Shown here piece after piece: positions 34,733 through 43,720 of a stretch of DNA of 64,000 nucleotides. A program made the position numbers and the translations under genes. Positions within the stretch are counted from its first letter, which is position 1, and each line of letters begins with the position of its first letter. The notes beneath the pieces were generated by a model, which saw only the letters and a list, made by a program, of their open reading frames with translations, had not been told where the DNA came from and did no database searches. Origin of the DNA: JABMQF01 sp964563755 (GTDB lineage: Archaea > Nanobdellota > Nanobdellia > Woesearchaeales > UBA11576); assembly GCA_964563755.1 (NCBI GenBank), contig CAZLYC010000004.1, positions 73,101-137,100 on the forward strand, given 5' to 3'.

Positions 34733-35605
34733 TCAGAATTCCCTTAAAAATTTTATAAGCGCCTTGGCTTTTTCGAGCTCAAGGAACTCTTCTTTCTTCA
34801 TGCTTGGCATGTCCTTGGGTTTTTTATTGCGGTATATCGCAAGGCTGTCCGCAGAGATCAGTTCAGAAACTTTTTTTGCGTGAGGGCTTATCTTGTCCCC
34901 TATTGAAGTTAGGACTATCTCTCTGTCTTTCTTTGCGATTATGTTGAATGGGGATTTTTTGGTCTCTTCTGCCCTGAAGCCGAGATTCGAGTATTTATCT
35001 GATATAGCATTCCTGCTTTTTAGTGGGCTGGCTTTCGCAGGGTTCTCTGAAAGTATGTCTATCCTCTTGAAGACTGATGTGCCCAGGCATTCTCTCATCC
35101 TTGCTGCCTTGTTGACAAGTATCTCTGAGTCTCCTTTCTCGTATCTCTGTATCATCTTTTTTGAGACTCCTATCTTTGTTGCAAGGTCGTTCAGCGAGTA
35201 GCCTTCCTCATCCCTTCTCTTCTGCAGCATCGTGCTGTTTATCTTGAGTGTCATGCCCGCGGCTCCGCTCTTTATGAAAGGCATTCTGCCTGTCAGGCAT
35301 TTGTCCATTGTTTCAGGTGTAAGAGTGTAGACTCCTTGCCTTGAGTAGATTATTCCGTCTTCAAGTGGTGTGCTTGCTTTCTCTGCGATTATCAGTGGCG
35401 TTCCCTGCAGGTATTCTGACACGCGTAGCATCTCATTGACAGATTCTTTCCTAAGAGAGTTTGCGTCTTCGACGATTTTAAGAAGGATTATCTTGTCGCA
35501 TTTCCTTGCGATTATATCAAAGCAGCTTCTTGCGAGGCTCTTTACCGCATAGCCTTGCTTGAGTAGTATGATGCATGTGTTCTCGACAAGAGCTCTTTGT
35601 TTCAT
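34733..35605 (-). CDS. COG1395-type HTH transcription regulator
   Basis: 290 residues. The N-terminal 120 residues form a nuclease-like alpha/beta domain typical of COG1395 regulators, and a Cro/XRE helix-turn-helix follows (LQKRRDEEGYSLNDLATKIGVSKKMIQRYEKG, about residues 128-159). The C-terminal part is alpha/beta. This family is archaeal and its targets are mostly unknown. The start overlaps the stop of the receiver-like gene by four bases, so both are made from one mRNA and may act together. Confidence 0.82.
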   Translation of the reverse strand: MKQRALVENTCIILLKQGYAVKSLARSCFDIIARKCDKIILLKIVEDANSLRKESVNEMLRVSEYLQGTPLIIAEKASTPLEDGIIYSRQGVYTLTPETMDKCLTGRMPFIKSGAAGMTLKINSTMLQKRRDEEGYSLNDLATKIGVSKKMIQRYEKGDSEILVNKAARMRECLGTSVFKRIDILSENPAKASPLKSRNAISDKYSNLGFRAEETKKSPFNIIAKKDREIVLTSIGDKISPHAKKVSELISADSLAIYRNKKPKDMPSMKKEEFLELEKAKALIKFLREF

Positions 35606-36315
35606 CTGTTGAGCGTCATGCTTTGTTTATTTAAATATTGGTCTGATTGAGCGCTTTCTTTATCGAATCCTAAGAAATCGTTTGTTGTCCTGATTATCTT
35701 TCCTGCATTTTCAGGTTTGAAATATTCTTCTTTTTTCATCAGTATGTATGCTACCATGTTGACCGCGAAGTCAAGTCTTTTTGTCTCAGAGAAGATGACG
35801 CCAGGTATCTTCTCTTTCATTATCGTGTTGACTATCTTGAAGTCTTCTTTAAGCCTATGGAGATCGTCTTCCTGCATCTCAATGCCCATGTTCCTTGCAT
35901 GTGTCAGCGCATCGTATACTGTCTGGTAGAACAGTACGAAGACAGGTTTGTTCTGTCTTTTTGATACCTCTGGAAGCATGTAGTCTTTGAGAAGCGTGTA
36001 AATGTCCATGTCTTTTTCTCTGAGCCTGTATGCCAGGACAACATCTATGTTGGTATTGGACCTGAGCATGAAGATTGCTTCATTGAAGTTGGTTGCTATG
36101 TGAGGTTCTGAAGGAGACTCCTGCAATGCTTTGATATCTTCTTGGAGTGTACGTACCCTCAACTCTGCAAGCGGGCCATCTACCCTGCTCTGCTCCTGTT
36201 CAATCATCTCTAAGAGAAGTTTTTCATCTAGTGTCTTTTTCGTAAGACTTAATTTCAATATCTCATCAGCGCTCCTCGCGCTGAGGAACAGGAACTCGCT
36301 GTTTTCCTTTACCAT
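35602..36315 (-). CDS. receiver-like protein lacking the phospho-Asp (paralog A)
   Basis: 237 residues from the ATG at 36315. It is a diverged paralog of the protein at 36412-37050: FLSARSADEI against FISARATDHE, LRVRTLQEDIKAL against LRTRTIDDDIKAI, NKPVFVLFYQTVYDAL against SKPVFVVGYQTLDDAI. The order beta-strand, FNEAIFMLRSNTNIDVVLAYRL, helix, then KPVFVLFYQT follows the CheY receiver fold, but the strand-3 aspartate that is phosphorylated in receivers is tyrosine here. An N-terminal helical insert of about 50 residues is also non-standard. It is translationally coupled to the COG1395 regulator, so a role in signal-controlled transcription is inferred. Confidence 0.6.
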   Translation of the reverse strand: MVKENSEFLFLSARSADEILKLSLTKKTLDEKLLLEMIEQEQSRVDGPLAELRVRTLQEDIKALQESPSEPHIATNFNEAIFMLRSNTNIDVVLAYRLREKDMDIYTLLKDYMLPEVSKRQNKPVFVLFYQTVYDALTHARNMGIEMQEDDLHRLKEDFKIVNTIMKEKIPGVIFSETKRLDFAVNMVAYILMKKEEYFKPENAGKIIRTTNDFLGFDKESAQSDQYLNKQSMTLNR

Positions 36316-36325
36316 CCCCAAACCT

Positions 36326-36345
36326 TATGCAAAAATTAATGCATT
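36326..36345. promoter_or_regulatory. TATGCAAA motif upstream of receiver-like paralog A
   Basis: TATGCAAA at 36326-36333 is followed by an ATGCAT six-mer at 36339-36344, about ten bases before the start of paralog A. The same octamer occurs twice at 37127 and 37150. Confidence 0.4.
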
Positions 36346-36411
36346 CAAGCTTATAAACCTTTTGCAGGGGCAAGAATGGCTAAAAATGAATAAAAATAGG
36401 TTTTAAGCCGC

Positions 36412-37050
36412 TTAAACGGCTTTTTTGACTATCCTGCTGCATTTTCCGAGGTAGTGCTCCTTGTTCTTCATTATGGCTCCTGTAAGCACACTAAGGAATT
36501 CAAGGTCTTTCCTTTCACTAAGTAAAACCCCTGAAGGGTTGAACTGGTTGAAAGATGCTATCACTGAATAATCCTTAGCTACATGATCAAGGAATTCATC
36601 AGTCATCTCACCTTTCATGTTGCCTAGATGGTCAATAGCATCATCAAGTGTCTGGTATCCTACTACAAAGACAGGCTTGCTCTCATTCTCCTTTGCAACT
36701 TTCATGAAGTAATGTCGTATCACTGTGTACGCATCGACTTCACCTTGCTTGAGCCTGTGGCAGAAGACTATATCGTAACTGTTTTTCTTGAACATCTGCG
36801 CGGCTTCAGCATAATTGAGCGCGATGTCGAATTCTGCGTTAGACCTGTGTATCGCTTTGATGTCATCATCTATTGTCCTTGTCCTGAGGTTAGAATATCT
36901 GTTGTCATTCTCTGGATTATATTCAGGCAGCTTTTGTTCGGCCGTATCATTCTTGAGCCTGTATCTTAGCTCGTGGTCTGTCGCTCTTGCGCTTATGAAT
37001 AGCACTTTTGGTTTCTGGTCTGTTTCATTTTTTTCGCTCTTTTCACTCAT
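36412..37050 (-). CDS. receiver-like protein lacking the phospho-Asp (paralog B)
   Basis: 212 residues from the ATG at 37050, where GAGGGTGAT gives a clear ribosome site; a longer frame to 37104 lacks one. Paralog of the gene at 35602-36315. Receiver-like core: KVLFISARATDHE, NYAEAAQMFKKNSYDIVFCHRL, then a helix and KPVFVVGYQT. The phospho-acceptor position in YDIVFCH is histidine rather than aspartate. TATA box near 37083-37095. Tandem duplication followed by divergence is the simplest history. It may dimerise with paralog A. No output domain is attached. Confidence 0.6.
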   Translation of the reverse strand: MSEKSEKNETDQKPKVLFISARATDHELRYRLKNDTAEQKLPEYNPENDNRYSNLRTRTIDDDIKAIHRSNAEFDIALNYAEAAQMFKKNSYDIVFCHRLKQGEVDAYTVIRHYFMKVAKENESKPVFVVGYQTLDDAIDHLGNMKGEMTDEFLDHVAKDYSVIASFNQFNPSGVLLSERKDLEFLSVLTGAIMKNKEHYLGKCSRIVKKAV

Positions 37051-37126
37051 TTCAAAATCACCCTCTATGTCTGCCCTGCGTTTTTTCATATAAAGATTGC
37101 ACACTGTTTTTTTTACGAAAATCTTG

Positions 37127-37166
37127 TATGCAAATTTTTGAGAGAGTCATATGCAAACTTTTTTAA
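37127..37166. promoter_or_regulatory. paired TATGCAAA motifs and TATA box before cmk
   Basis: TATGCAAA at 37127-37134 and 37150-37157, 23 bp apart, lie in the gap between paralog B and cytidylate kinase. The second copy abuts a TATA-like TTTTTTAAA (37159-37167), so a bound protein would block or recruit the basal machinery. Confidence 0.45.
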
Positions 37167-37190
37167 ACCGCCTGAGTTTCCATGACTGGC

Positions 37191-37760
37191 ATGATAATAA
37201 CTATATCGGGCCATCCTGGTTCAGGTAAGACCACTGTAGCGAAGATGCTCATTGACAGTCTCAAGCTCAAGCATTATTACATGGGCGGCATAAGGAGACA
37301 GATTGCTAAAGAGCGCGGCATGACTATAGAGGAGTTCAACAAGCTCGGCGAGACAGACCCTTCAACTGACAAGGTTGTTGATGATTTCCTTGTAAAGCTT
37401 GGAAAAGAAGAGGACAACTTCATAGCGGAAGGCAGGACTGCTGCGTATTTCATACCAAATTCTATCAAGATATTCATGGATGTGGACATGCGTGTCGGAG
37501 CAGAGAGGATACTAAAAGACCTGACTGAGAAAGGCATGCAGGGTGTGCGGAATGAAAAGATAGGTCTTGGTGTAGATGACCAGGAGCGTCTTCTCCGTGA
37601 GCGTGTTGAGTCTGACCGTTTGAGGTATCAGAAGTATTATGGTATTGATATAACTGATAAGAGTAGGTATGATTTGTGGGTTGATACAAGCGACATGACT
37701 CCTGAGCAGGTCGCAGATAAGATTATCGCGTTTGTAAAGAAAAAGTCAGAGGAAGCCTAA
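37191..37760 (+). CDS. cmk: archaeal-type cytidylate kinase
   Basis: 189 residues. P-loop ISGHPGSGKTTVAKML at the N-terminus, then YYMGGIRRQIAKERGMTIEEF and EGRTAAYF, the pattern of the short archaeal CMP kinase that phosphorylates CMP and dCMP. Start at 37191 is favoured over ATG 37182 because the TATA box at about 37159-37167 places transcription start almost on it, giving a leaderless mRNA and the usual N-terminus MIITISG. It is divergent from receiver-like paralog B. Confidence 0.9.
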   Translation: MIITISGHPGSGKTTVAKMLIDSLKLKHYYMGGIRRQIAKERGMTIEEFNKLGETDPSTDKVVDDFLVKLGKEEDNFIAEGRTAAYFIPNSIKIFMDVDMRVGAERILKDLTEKGMQGVRNEKIGLGVDDQERLLRERVESDRLRYQKYYGIDITDKSRYDLWVDTSDMTPEQVADKIIAFVKKKSEEA

Positions 37761-37887
37761 AAACTGATTTTCTTGAGTTGTTGCTGCATTATTAATGCAG
37801 TAAGAAACACGTATTTTTCTGTATAACTATACCGCAACCTTTTTAAATACTTAAAGCTTGGCTTTAAAAATAACGGTGTTTTAGTTT

Positions 37888-39063
37888 ATGGTGGTAAAAA
37901 AGAGTGTGATTGAGACAGGAGTAGATAAATTGGTCGCTCTTGTCAATGAAAGGAAGCGTATTTCTGTTAAGGATGCTGCTAAGGAGTTAGGTGTCTCTGT
38001 AGCAAGCGTTGAGGACTGGGCTGATTTCCTTGAGGAAGAGGGGATAATAAGCATAGAGACCCAGCTCGCTACTGTCTATCTTGTTGAGAGACGGCTCGGC
38101 AAGAAAGAGCTCATTGAGAAGCTTGAGCAGGTGAAAGGAGAGAAAGAGGATTTCTGCAGGCGCGTAGAAAGTTCTGTCAATGTATTGCAGCGGGACATAG
38201 AGGAGACGAAGCGCATAGATGTCGAGTTCAGCAAGATCCGCACGATGCTTGAGGATAATTTCTCAAAGCTTAGCAAGAAGCTGCAGAAGCTTGAGGATTT
38301 CAAGATGAGTCATCGTGAGATAGAGGAAAAGCACACCGAGCTTGAGTCTGATTATTCTAAGAAGATACGAGCATTGGAGGGTCAACTTTCTGAAGACCAG
38401 AAAAAATATCATGATATAATGTCATCTATAGAGAATGAGATGACTGAGCTGAAGAAGGAGCAGGAGATGATCTGTTCGATGAAAGCTTCCGAGAAGCAGC
38501 TTGAGTCGAAGGTCGCGGAGATAAACCATTTCATCAACCAGGTGAAGACAGAGATAGACAAGAGCAACCGTCAGCTCGCTGTCGATGAGGAGCGCATAAA
38601 GCGTTCGTCTGAGATTGCCAAGAAGATAAAGGAGGACATAGCTGCGAATTCAAAAGAGCTCGATCAGGTCTCTTTGCAGCTGGCTGCCTCGCATAAGGAG
38701 CTTGGCAGGATGGAGAGCGAGTTCATGAAGGATCTCGAGAAGATGGGTTCAGGAGACCTCGAGAAGATAGGCCCTTACAAGGAAGGTAAGGAGCTGGTAG
38801 ATAAGGTCAAGACGTTCTTCAGCCAGACAAAAGAGGTCGATGACCTGATAAAGAAGGCTGAAGTGGAAGAGACTGAGCTCAAGAATGAGTATGAAAAGCT
38901 GACAAGGAAAGTAGCAGCGTTCACTGCAGTGACGTCTGTGCCTGACATAAATAAGGAGATGTCGGAACTTAGCGCCGAGCTTCAGGCAATAGAGACGAAG
39001 AAGTCAATGCTCGGTGCGCACCTGAAGAAGTTGAGGAATGTGATGCGTTCGCTAGTCACGTGA
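37888..39063 (+). CDS. winged-helix coiled-coil protein at head of pilus operon
   Basis: 391 residues. The first 75 form a winged helix (RKRISVKDAAKELGVSVASVEDWADFLEEEG) and the rest is an almost unbroken coiled coil rich in Glu and Lys, with a possible break near residue 290 (GSGDLEKIGPYKEGKE). A TATA box (CTTTTTAAATAC near 37840-37851) precedes it. The pilus ATPase gene follows after 60 bases. The winged helix may be used for protein contact rather than DNA binding, as in some assembly factors; both uses are possible. No signal peptide. Confidence 0.7.
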   Translation: MVVKKSVIETGVDKLVALVNERKRISVKDAAKELGVSVASVEDWADFLEEEGIISIETQLATVYLVERRLGKKELIEKLEQVKGEKEDFCRRVESSVNVLQRDIEETKRIDVEFSKIRTMLEDNFSKLSKKLQKLEDFKMSHREIEEKHTELESDYSKKIRALEGQLSEDQKKYHDIMSSIENEMTELKKEQEMICSMKASEKQLESKVAEINHFINQVKTEIDKSNRQLAVDEERIKRSSEIAKKIKEDIAANSKELDQVSLQLAASHKELGRMESEFMKDLEKMGSGDLEKIGPYKEGKELVDKVKTFFSQTKEVDDLIKKAEVEETELKNEYEKLTRKVAAFTAVTSVPDINKEMSELSAELQAIETKKSMLGAHLKKLRNVMRSLVT

Positions 39064-39123
39064 TGCCTATTGATTTTTTTAATATTTTGATTACGGGTTA
39101 GTTCAAAAAAAGAGGTTTTTAAA

Positions 39124-40656
39124 ATGCTCAAGAAAAAAGGTTTCGCACAGCCTTCCGAGATAATGAGTTCCGGAAAGATGGGTGTGATAGACACATACAG
39201 TTTCACATCGATGAAGATACCTGTTCAGGTTTCTATAGTCAGGAACAAGGAAGACTATGTCCCTGTATACAATGTGGATATAGCTATGCTGAGCGACAAT
39301 ACTAAGGTTATTCTCGAGAAGATAAGAGAGGAGATAATACGCGCGGTAAATCTGGGCGTCGTTGAGATACGAGACATAAAGCAGCGCGGCGTAGTGGAAG
39401 AGAAGTTTTCAGAGACAATACACAAGCTAATCAACAGGTATTTCCCTGATGCCAAGGATGAAGAGAAGAATTTCATGGCGACATATCTCATCCAGCGAAG
39501 CTTGGGCATGGGCAATATAGAGATACTAAACGATGATCATTTCCTTGAGGAGATAGTCATCAATTCTGCGAAGGATTCTGTCTGGGTATACCATAAGAGG
39601 CATGGCTGGCTCAGGACCAACATATTCCTCACGAATGAGGAGCAGACTAAGAATTACGCATCTACTATAGGAAGGAAGGTCGGTAGGCAGCTGAGCATCC
39701 TTGAGCCCCTGCTTGACGCGCATCTTTCTGAAGGAGACCGAGTAAATGCTACATTATTCCCCATATCTACAGAGGGAAACACGATAACGATAAGACGGTT
39801 CTCAAGGGACCCGTGGACAGTCACTAATTTCATCGAATCAAAGACGATAAGCACTGAGGCTGCTGCTCTTATATGGATGGGCATCCAGTACGAGCTTAGC
39901 GCGATAATAGCAGGAGGCACTGCATCAGGAAAGACATCTGCGCTTAACGTTCTCGCTAATTTCTTCCCGCCTAACCAGAGGGTCATTTCAATTGAGGATA
40001 CAAGGGAATTGCAGCTTCCAAAATTCCTGCATTGGGTACCGCTCTCGACAAGACTGCCTAACGTAGAAGGTAAGGGAGCGATAGGCATGGAAGATCTTCT
40101 GGTCAACTCATTGAGGATGAGGCCGGACAGGATCCTTGTAGGAGAAGTCAGAAGAAGAAGAGAAGCAGAGACATTGTTCGAAGCAATCCACACAGGACAC
40201 TCATGCTACGCAACATTCCACGCTAACGATGCGCGTGAGACAATAAATAGGTTCACGAACCCGCCTATCGATGTGCCGAGGACGCTCATGCCGGCCATCT
40301 CGATGATAATAATCCAGTTCAGGAACAGGCGTACAGGTACAAGAAGGACTTTCCAGGTCGCGGAGATAATGCCTGACTCGAACCCTAATGTCCTATTGCA
40401 GTACGACCCTAAGCAGGATGTCCTGACAAAGAGGAACAAGTCGCGTTCGCTCTATGACACGCTTGAGATGTTCACAGGCAGCACTCCAAAGGAGATAACC
40501 CAGGAGATAAACGAGAAAGAGCTCGTGCTGAAGTATCTTGTCAAGCAGCAGATAAAGAACATAAATGATGTCGGCAGCCTTATGGCAGAGTACTACACGA
40601 ACAAGGACAGCATGATGGGGCTTGTCAGGTCTAACAAGCCGTTCGTGAGGAAGTGA
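39124..40656 (+). CDS. type II/IV secretion and pilus assembly ATPase (FlaI/TadA class)
   Basis: 510 residues. Walker A AGGTASGKTSALN near residue 264, Asp box SIEDTRELQLP, Walker B RMRPDRILVGEVR and His box AIHTGHSCYATFHAND, all in standard order. It should power assembly of the pilins encoded at the end of the operon by cycling the two membrane proteins that follow. The N-terminal 200 residues match the archaeal FlaI-like domain. Two neighbouring membrane genes each resemble one half of the platform. The start ATG is preceded by AGAGG. Confidence 0.92.
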   Translation: MLKKKGFAQPSEIMSSGKMGVIDTYSFTSMKIPVQVSIVRNKEDYVPVYNVDIAMLSDNTKVILEKIREEIIRAVNLGVVEIRDIKQRGVVEEKFSETIHKLINRYFPDAKDEEKNFMATYLIQRSLGMGNIEILNDDHFLEEIVINSAKDSVWVYHKRHGWLRTNIFLTNEEQTKNYASTIGRKVGRQLSILEPLLDAHLSEGDRVNATLFPISTEGNTITIRRFSRDPWTVTNFIESKTISTEAAALIWMGIQYELSAIIAGGTASGKTSALNVLANFFPPNQRVISIEDTRELQLPKFLHWVPLSTRLPNVEGKGAIGMEDLLVNSLRMRPDRILVGEVRRRREAETLFEAIHTGHSCYATFHANDARETINRFTNPPIDVPRTLMPAISMIIIQFRNRRTGTRRTFQVAEIMPDSNPNVLLQYDPKQDVLTKRNKSRSLYDTLEMFTGSTPKEITQEINEKELVLKYLVKQQIKNINDVGSLMAEYYTNKDSMMGLVRSNKPFVRK

Positions 40657-40683
40657 GCTGTATGGTATTTTGCGGGGTCTGAG

Positions 40684-41508
40684 ATGGGAGCAGAGATGTT
40701 TTACAAGAGGGTCGCGAGGCTCTTCCCTGGTCTTATAGTCAAGCTGCAACAGGCAGGTATGCCTGACACTGAAGTGCAGTTCGTTAGGAAGACTCTTTTT
40801 TCATCTTTCTATCTTACGACGGGAATAGCAGTGACTATAGCTATGCTTCTCTCTAAAGTCGATGTGAATATAGTGGTCATGCTGCTGGTTTTCCCTGTTC
40901 TTTTTTTGATGATGTTCATTTATTTCATAAAGTTCCCTGACGTGAAGATAATGAAGATACAAAGGGAGATTGACCGTGAGATTGTCTTTGCCGGCCGTTT
41001 CCTTGTCGTAGAGATGGAGTCAGGGATACCGGTGTATGATGCGTTCAAGCATGTCTCGTCAAACTATCCTTATGTAGGGAAGTATTTCAGGAACATAGTT
41101 GAGGACATAGACCTTGGTACTCCCCTTGAGGACGCGTTGAACCGGTCTGTCGAGCTTATCCCTTCACAGAATTTCAGGAAGATACTCTGGCAGATAATAA
41201 ACTCTATGACGACCGGCGCTGATGTCGCGACATCACTGAACACTGTAATCGAGCAGATTGTGCGCGAGCAGAGGATAGAGCTCAACGAGTACGGCAGGAA
41301 ACTGAATCCTTTGGCCATGTTCTACATGATTGTTGCAGTCATACTTCCTTCAATAGGAATAACTATGTTTGTTATACTGGTCTCATTCCTTTCAATAAAG
41401 CTCTCGCTGAGCATCCTTCTCATCGTGGCAGCATTGATGGGTTTTGTACAGTTCATGTTCTATACGATAGTCAAGAGCACAAGGCCAGCGAGCCAGTTTG
41501 AGGAGTAG
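40684..41508 (+). CDS. type IV pilus/T2SS-F platform membrane protein 1
   Basis: 274 residues with membrane helices near residues 38-80 and again near 215-260, framing a cytoplasmic T2SS-F domain (FAGRFLVVEMESGIPVYDAFKHVS, LEDALNRSVELIPSQNFRKILWQI, MTTGADVATSLN). TadC/FlaJ proteins form the inner-membrane platform on which pilin is extracted. The downstream gene codes for a second copy of the same domain, so the platform is probably a heterodimer. Confidence 0.85.
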   Translation: MGAEMFYKRVARLFPGLIVKLQQAGMPDTEVQFVRKTLFSSFYLTTGIAVTIAMLLSKVDVNIVVMLLVFPVLFLMMFIYFIKFPDVKIMKIQREIDREIVFAGRFLVVEMESGIPVYDAFKHVSSNYPYVGKYFRNIVEDIDLGTPLEDALNRSVELIPSQNFRKILWQIINSMTTGADVATSLNTVIEQIVREQRIELNEYGRKLNPLAMFYMIVAVILPSIGITMFVILVSFLSIKLSLSILLIVAALMGFVQFMFYTIVKSTRPASQFEE

Positions 41509-41515
41509 GTCTGAA

Positions 41516-42613
41516 ATGAAGAAGGAAGCTGGCAAGAATGAGTTCTTGGACGAGTTGAGGCGCAGGTCGAGCCAGAATGCTTCTATTTTCGGCAGGTTTA
41601 GCGAAGCTCTTGCTAAGAGAAGGGAGCGTGCTTACCAGAGGAAGATACTGCTTAAGCAGAAGATAGATAAGGCAGGACTCGCTGTCAGTCCTTCGCGTGT
41701 CTCAAGAGGATTATTCATATTTTGTGTAGTCATCAACTTATTCATAACATTCTTTGCAGTGCAGAGGTTCTATGCAGATATAAGCTATAATTTTGTATTT
41801 CTTTTCGTACTCTTGGTTTTTGTCTGGGTGTTCATGTTTTGTGTAGTTCTTTTTGTTACCTGGTTCCTTTTCTATGTAGGTCTTGATCTTGCTATATTCC
41901 AAAGGAAGCAGAAGCTCGAGGAGGTATTGCCTGATTTCCTGCAGCTTGCAAGCAGCAACATAAGAGCGGGCATGACAATAGACCAGTCTCTCTGGTTCGC
42001 GGTGAGGCCGCGTTTCGGCGTTCTCGCAAATGAGATACAGGAAGTGGCGAAGAGGACTTTTGCGGGAGAGCCGCTGGATTCAGCTTTGACGCATTTCGTC
42101 AAGAAATATGATTCTAAGGTACTTGAGCGTTCCATCAATCTGCTGATTGAAGGTCTTAGTGCAGGAGGAGAGATGGGAGCATTGATGAACAAGATTGCTT
42201 CGAATATCCAGGAGACCAATCTCATGAAGAAGGAGATGGCGGCGAACGTCACGACTTATATCATATTCATCACTTTCGCTACAGTTGTTGCTGCGCCTTT
42301 CCTTTTCGGTATGGCTTACCAGCTGATAATTGTCATTCAGGAGGTATTTTCAAGGGTTGACATAAACCCTGGTGCCACATCAGGCATGCCGCTTTCGATA
42401 AGCAAGGGAGTTATATCAACGAATGATTTCATGATATTCGCCATAGTGTCTCTCATAATCACTTCTTTCTTCTCGGCGATAATAGTATCCGCGATAAAGA
42501 AGGGAAACATAACTGGAGGGATTAAGTATATCCCTATATTCATAATAAGCTCAATCACTCTTTTCCTGATTGTCGTTAAGATATTTAGCATGTTTGTAGG
42601 AGGTTTCTTCTGA
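41516..42613 (+). CDS. type IV pilus/T2SS-F platform membrane protein 2
   Basis: 365 residues from ATG 41516; a TTG at 41498 would overlap the previous gene. A basic N-terminus is followed by two membrane helices (about 70-125), a T2SS-F domain (EEVLPDFLQLASSNIRAGMTIDQSLW, FAGEPLDSALTHF, GLSAGGEMGALMNK) and three more helices. It pairs with the preceding protein as the second platform subunit. The stop overlaps the first pilin start by one base. Confidence 0.85.
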   Translation: MKKEAGKNEFLDELRRRSSQNASIFGRFSEALAKRRERAYQRKILLKQKIDKAGLAVSPSRVSRGLFIFCVVINLFITFFAVQRFYADISYNFVFLFVLLVFVWVFMFCVVLFVTWFLFYVGLDLAIFQRKQKLEEVLPDFLQLASSNIRAGMTIDQSLWFAVRPRFGVLANEIQEVAKRTFAGEPLDSALTHFVKKYDSKVLERSINLLIEGLSAGGEMGALMNKIASNIQETNLMKKEMAANVTTYIIFITFATVVAAPFLFGMAYQLIIVIQEVFSRVDINPGATSGMPLSISKGVISTNDFMIFAIVSLIITSFFSAIIVSAIKKGNITGGIKYIPIFIISSITLFLIVVKIFSMFVGGFF

Positions 42614-43056
42614 TGGTGTTTGGCAAAAGGTCTCAGGCTGCGATGGAGTTCTTGATGACTTATGGCTGGGCAATACTTGTTGTGCTTGCAGCGATAGGTG
42701 GTCTTACTTATTTTGGTGTCTTGAATCCTTTAAGGTTCTTGCCTGAGTCCTGCACTCTTTCATCAACTTCAGGTATGAGCTGTCTGGATTTTGTTCTTAC
42801 TCCAACATCTGCTCATCTGCTCATCTCTAACAGCGGTGGAAGAGACTATATAATAAGTAACGTCACTCTTGGGGATTGCGTCAACTCATTCGGCTTGGAT
42901 TTTCCTGATGGAAGTTCCCATCTGTTTAACATAACAGGATGTGATTTCGGCTCGGCAGGGTCCAAGATAAAGCTCAACCTCGCGCTCCATTATACTGATA
43001 GAATTTCTGATTTTGAGAAAGAGGCTTCTGGTTCTATAACCTCAGTTTTACACTGA
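42613..43056 (+). CDS. class III signal-peptide pilin A
   Basis: 147 residues. N-terminus GKRSQAAMEFLMTYGWAIL is a class III (archaeal prepilin) signal: charged leader, cleavage expected before QAAMEF, then a hydrophobic helix to about residue 33. The C-terminal region is beta rich with five cysteines, likely exported. It starts in a one-base overlap with the platform gene and so is expressed with the assembly machinery, probably as a minor pilin. Confidence 0.88.
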   Translation: MVFGKRSQAAMEFLMTYGWAILVVLAAIGGLTYFGVLNPLRFLPESCTLSSTSGMSCLDFVLTPTSAHLLISNSGGRDYIISNVTLGDCVNSFGLDFPDGSSHLFNITGCDFGSAGSKIKLNLALHYTDRISDFEKEASGSITSVLH

Positions 43057-43084
43057 TTCGGCGCTTTTCTCTGGATTTGATGCA

Positions 43085-43101
43085 CCGTAACATTTATAAA
43101 T
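43085..43101 (+). promoter_or_regulatory. TATA promoter of pilin B
   Basis: AACATTTATAAATAC matches an archaeal TATA box. It sits about 80 bases before the pilin B start, leaving a leader of some 55 bases, and lets pilin B be expressed apart from the assembly operon. Confidence 0.7.
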
Positions 43102-43181
43102 ACTTAATCCTCTCGAACCTCAAATAACGCATTTTAAGCGTTCTTTAATGATTTCGAAACCCCAAAAGAGGTGATGGTTTA

Positions 43182-43634
43182 GTGTTTAGAAATAAAAAAG
43201 GACAAGCCGCGATGGAGTTCTTGATGACCTATGGATGGGCCATACTGGTCGTTCTCGCAGCCATTGCAGCACTAGCATATTTCGGAGTTTTAAGCCCAGA
43301 CAGATTCTTGCCTGAGAAGTGCACATTGCCTTCTGGCGTAGCATGCCTTGACTTTACTGGCACTGCTGCTACAGTCACACTGGTTATCCAGAACAGCGCA
43401 GGATTCGACATGCAGAACGTCGCAGTCACTGTCAACTCGACAACAGCCAACTTCGGTTGCACTGACGCAGGAGCTGACGCGACACTGATAGATGGTGAGA
43501 AGGATACATTCACATGCACTACCGGCGGACTAAACCCTGGTAAGTTCAAGGGAACTTTGAACATCGCATACCTGAATGCCCAGACAACCATGAATCACGT
43601 GAAGTCTGGAGAGATAATATTGAAGATCCCATAA
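43182..43634 (+). CDS. class III signal-peptide pilin B, probable major pilin
   Basis: 150 residues starting at GTG 43182, supported by GAGGTGATG nine bases upstream. The leader KKGQAAMEFLMTYGWAIL is nearly identical to pilin A, with cleavage expected before QAAMEF; the exported domain is beta rich, hydroxyl-rich and has four cysteines. Its own strong TATA promoter sets it apart from the rest of the operon and suggests it is the most abundant subunit. T-runs follow the stop at about 43636-43665. Confidence 0.88.
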   Translation: MFRNKKGQAAMEFLMTYGWAILVVLAAIAALAYFGVLSPDRFLPEKCTLPSGVACLDFTGTAATVTLVIQNSAGFDMQNVAVTVNSTTANFGCTDAGADATLIDGEKDTFTCTTGGLNPGKFKGTLNIAYLNAQTTMNHVKSGEIILKIP

Positions 43635-43720
43635 GGATTTTCTTTTAATCTTTTAACTTTTTTCTTTATTCTATTTTCTTTCAACAGGTTCTAGCGACAG
43701 CACCGCAAGAATGCCGATGA

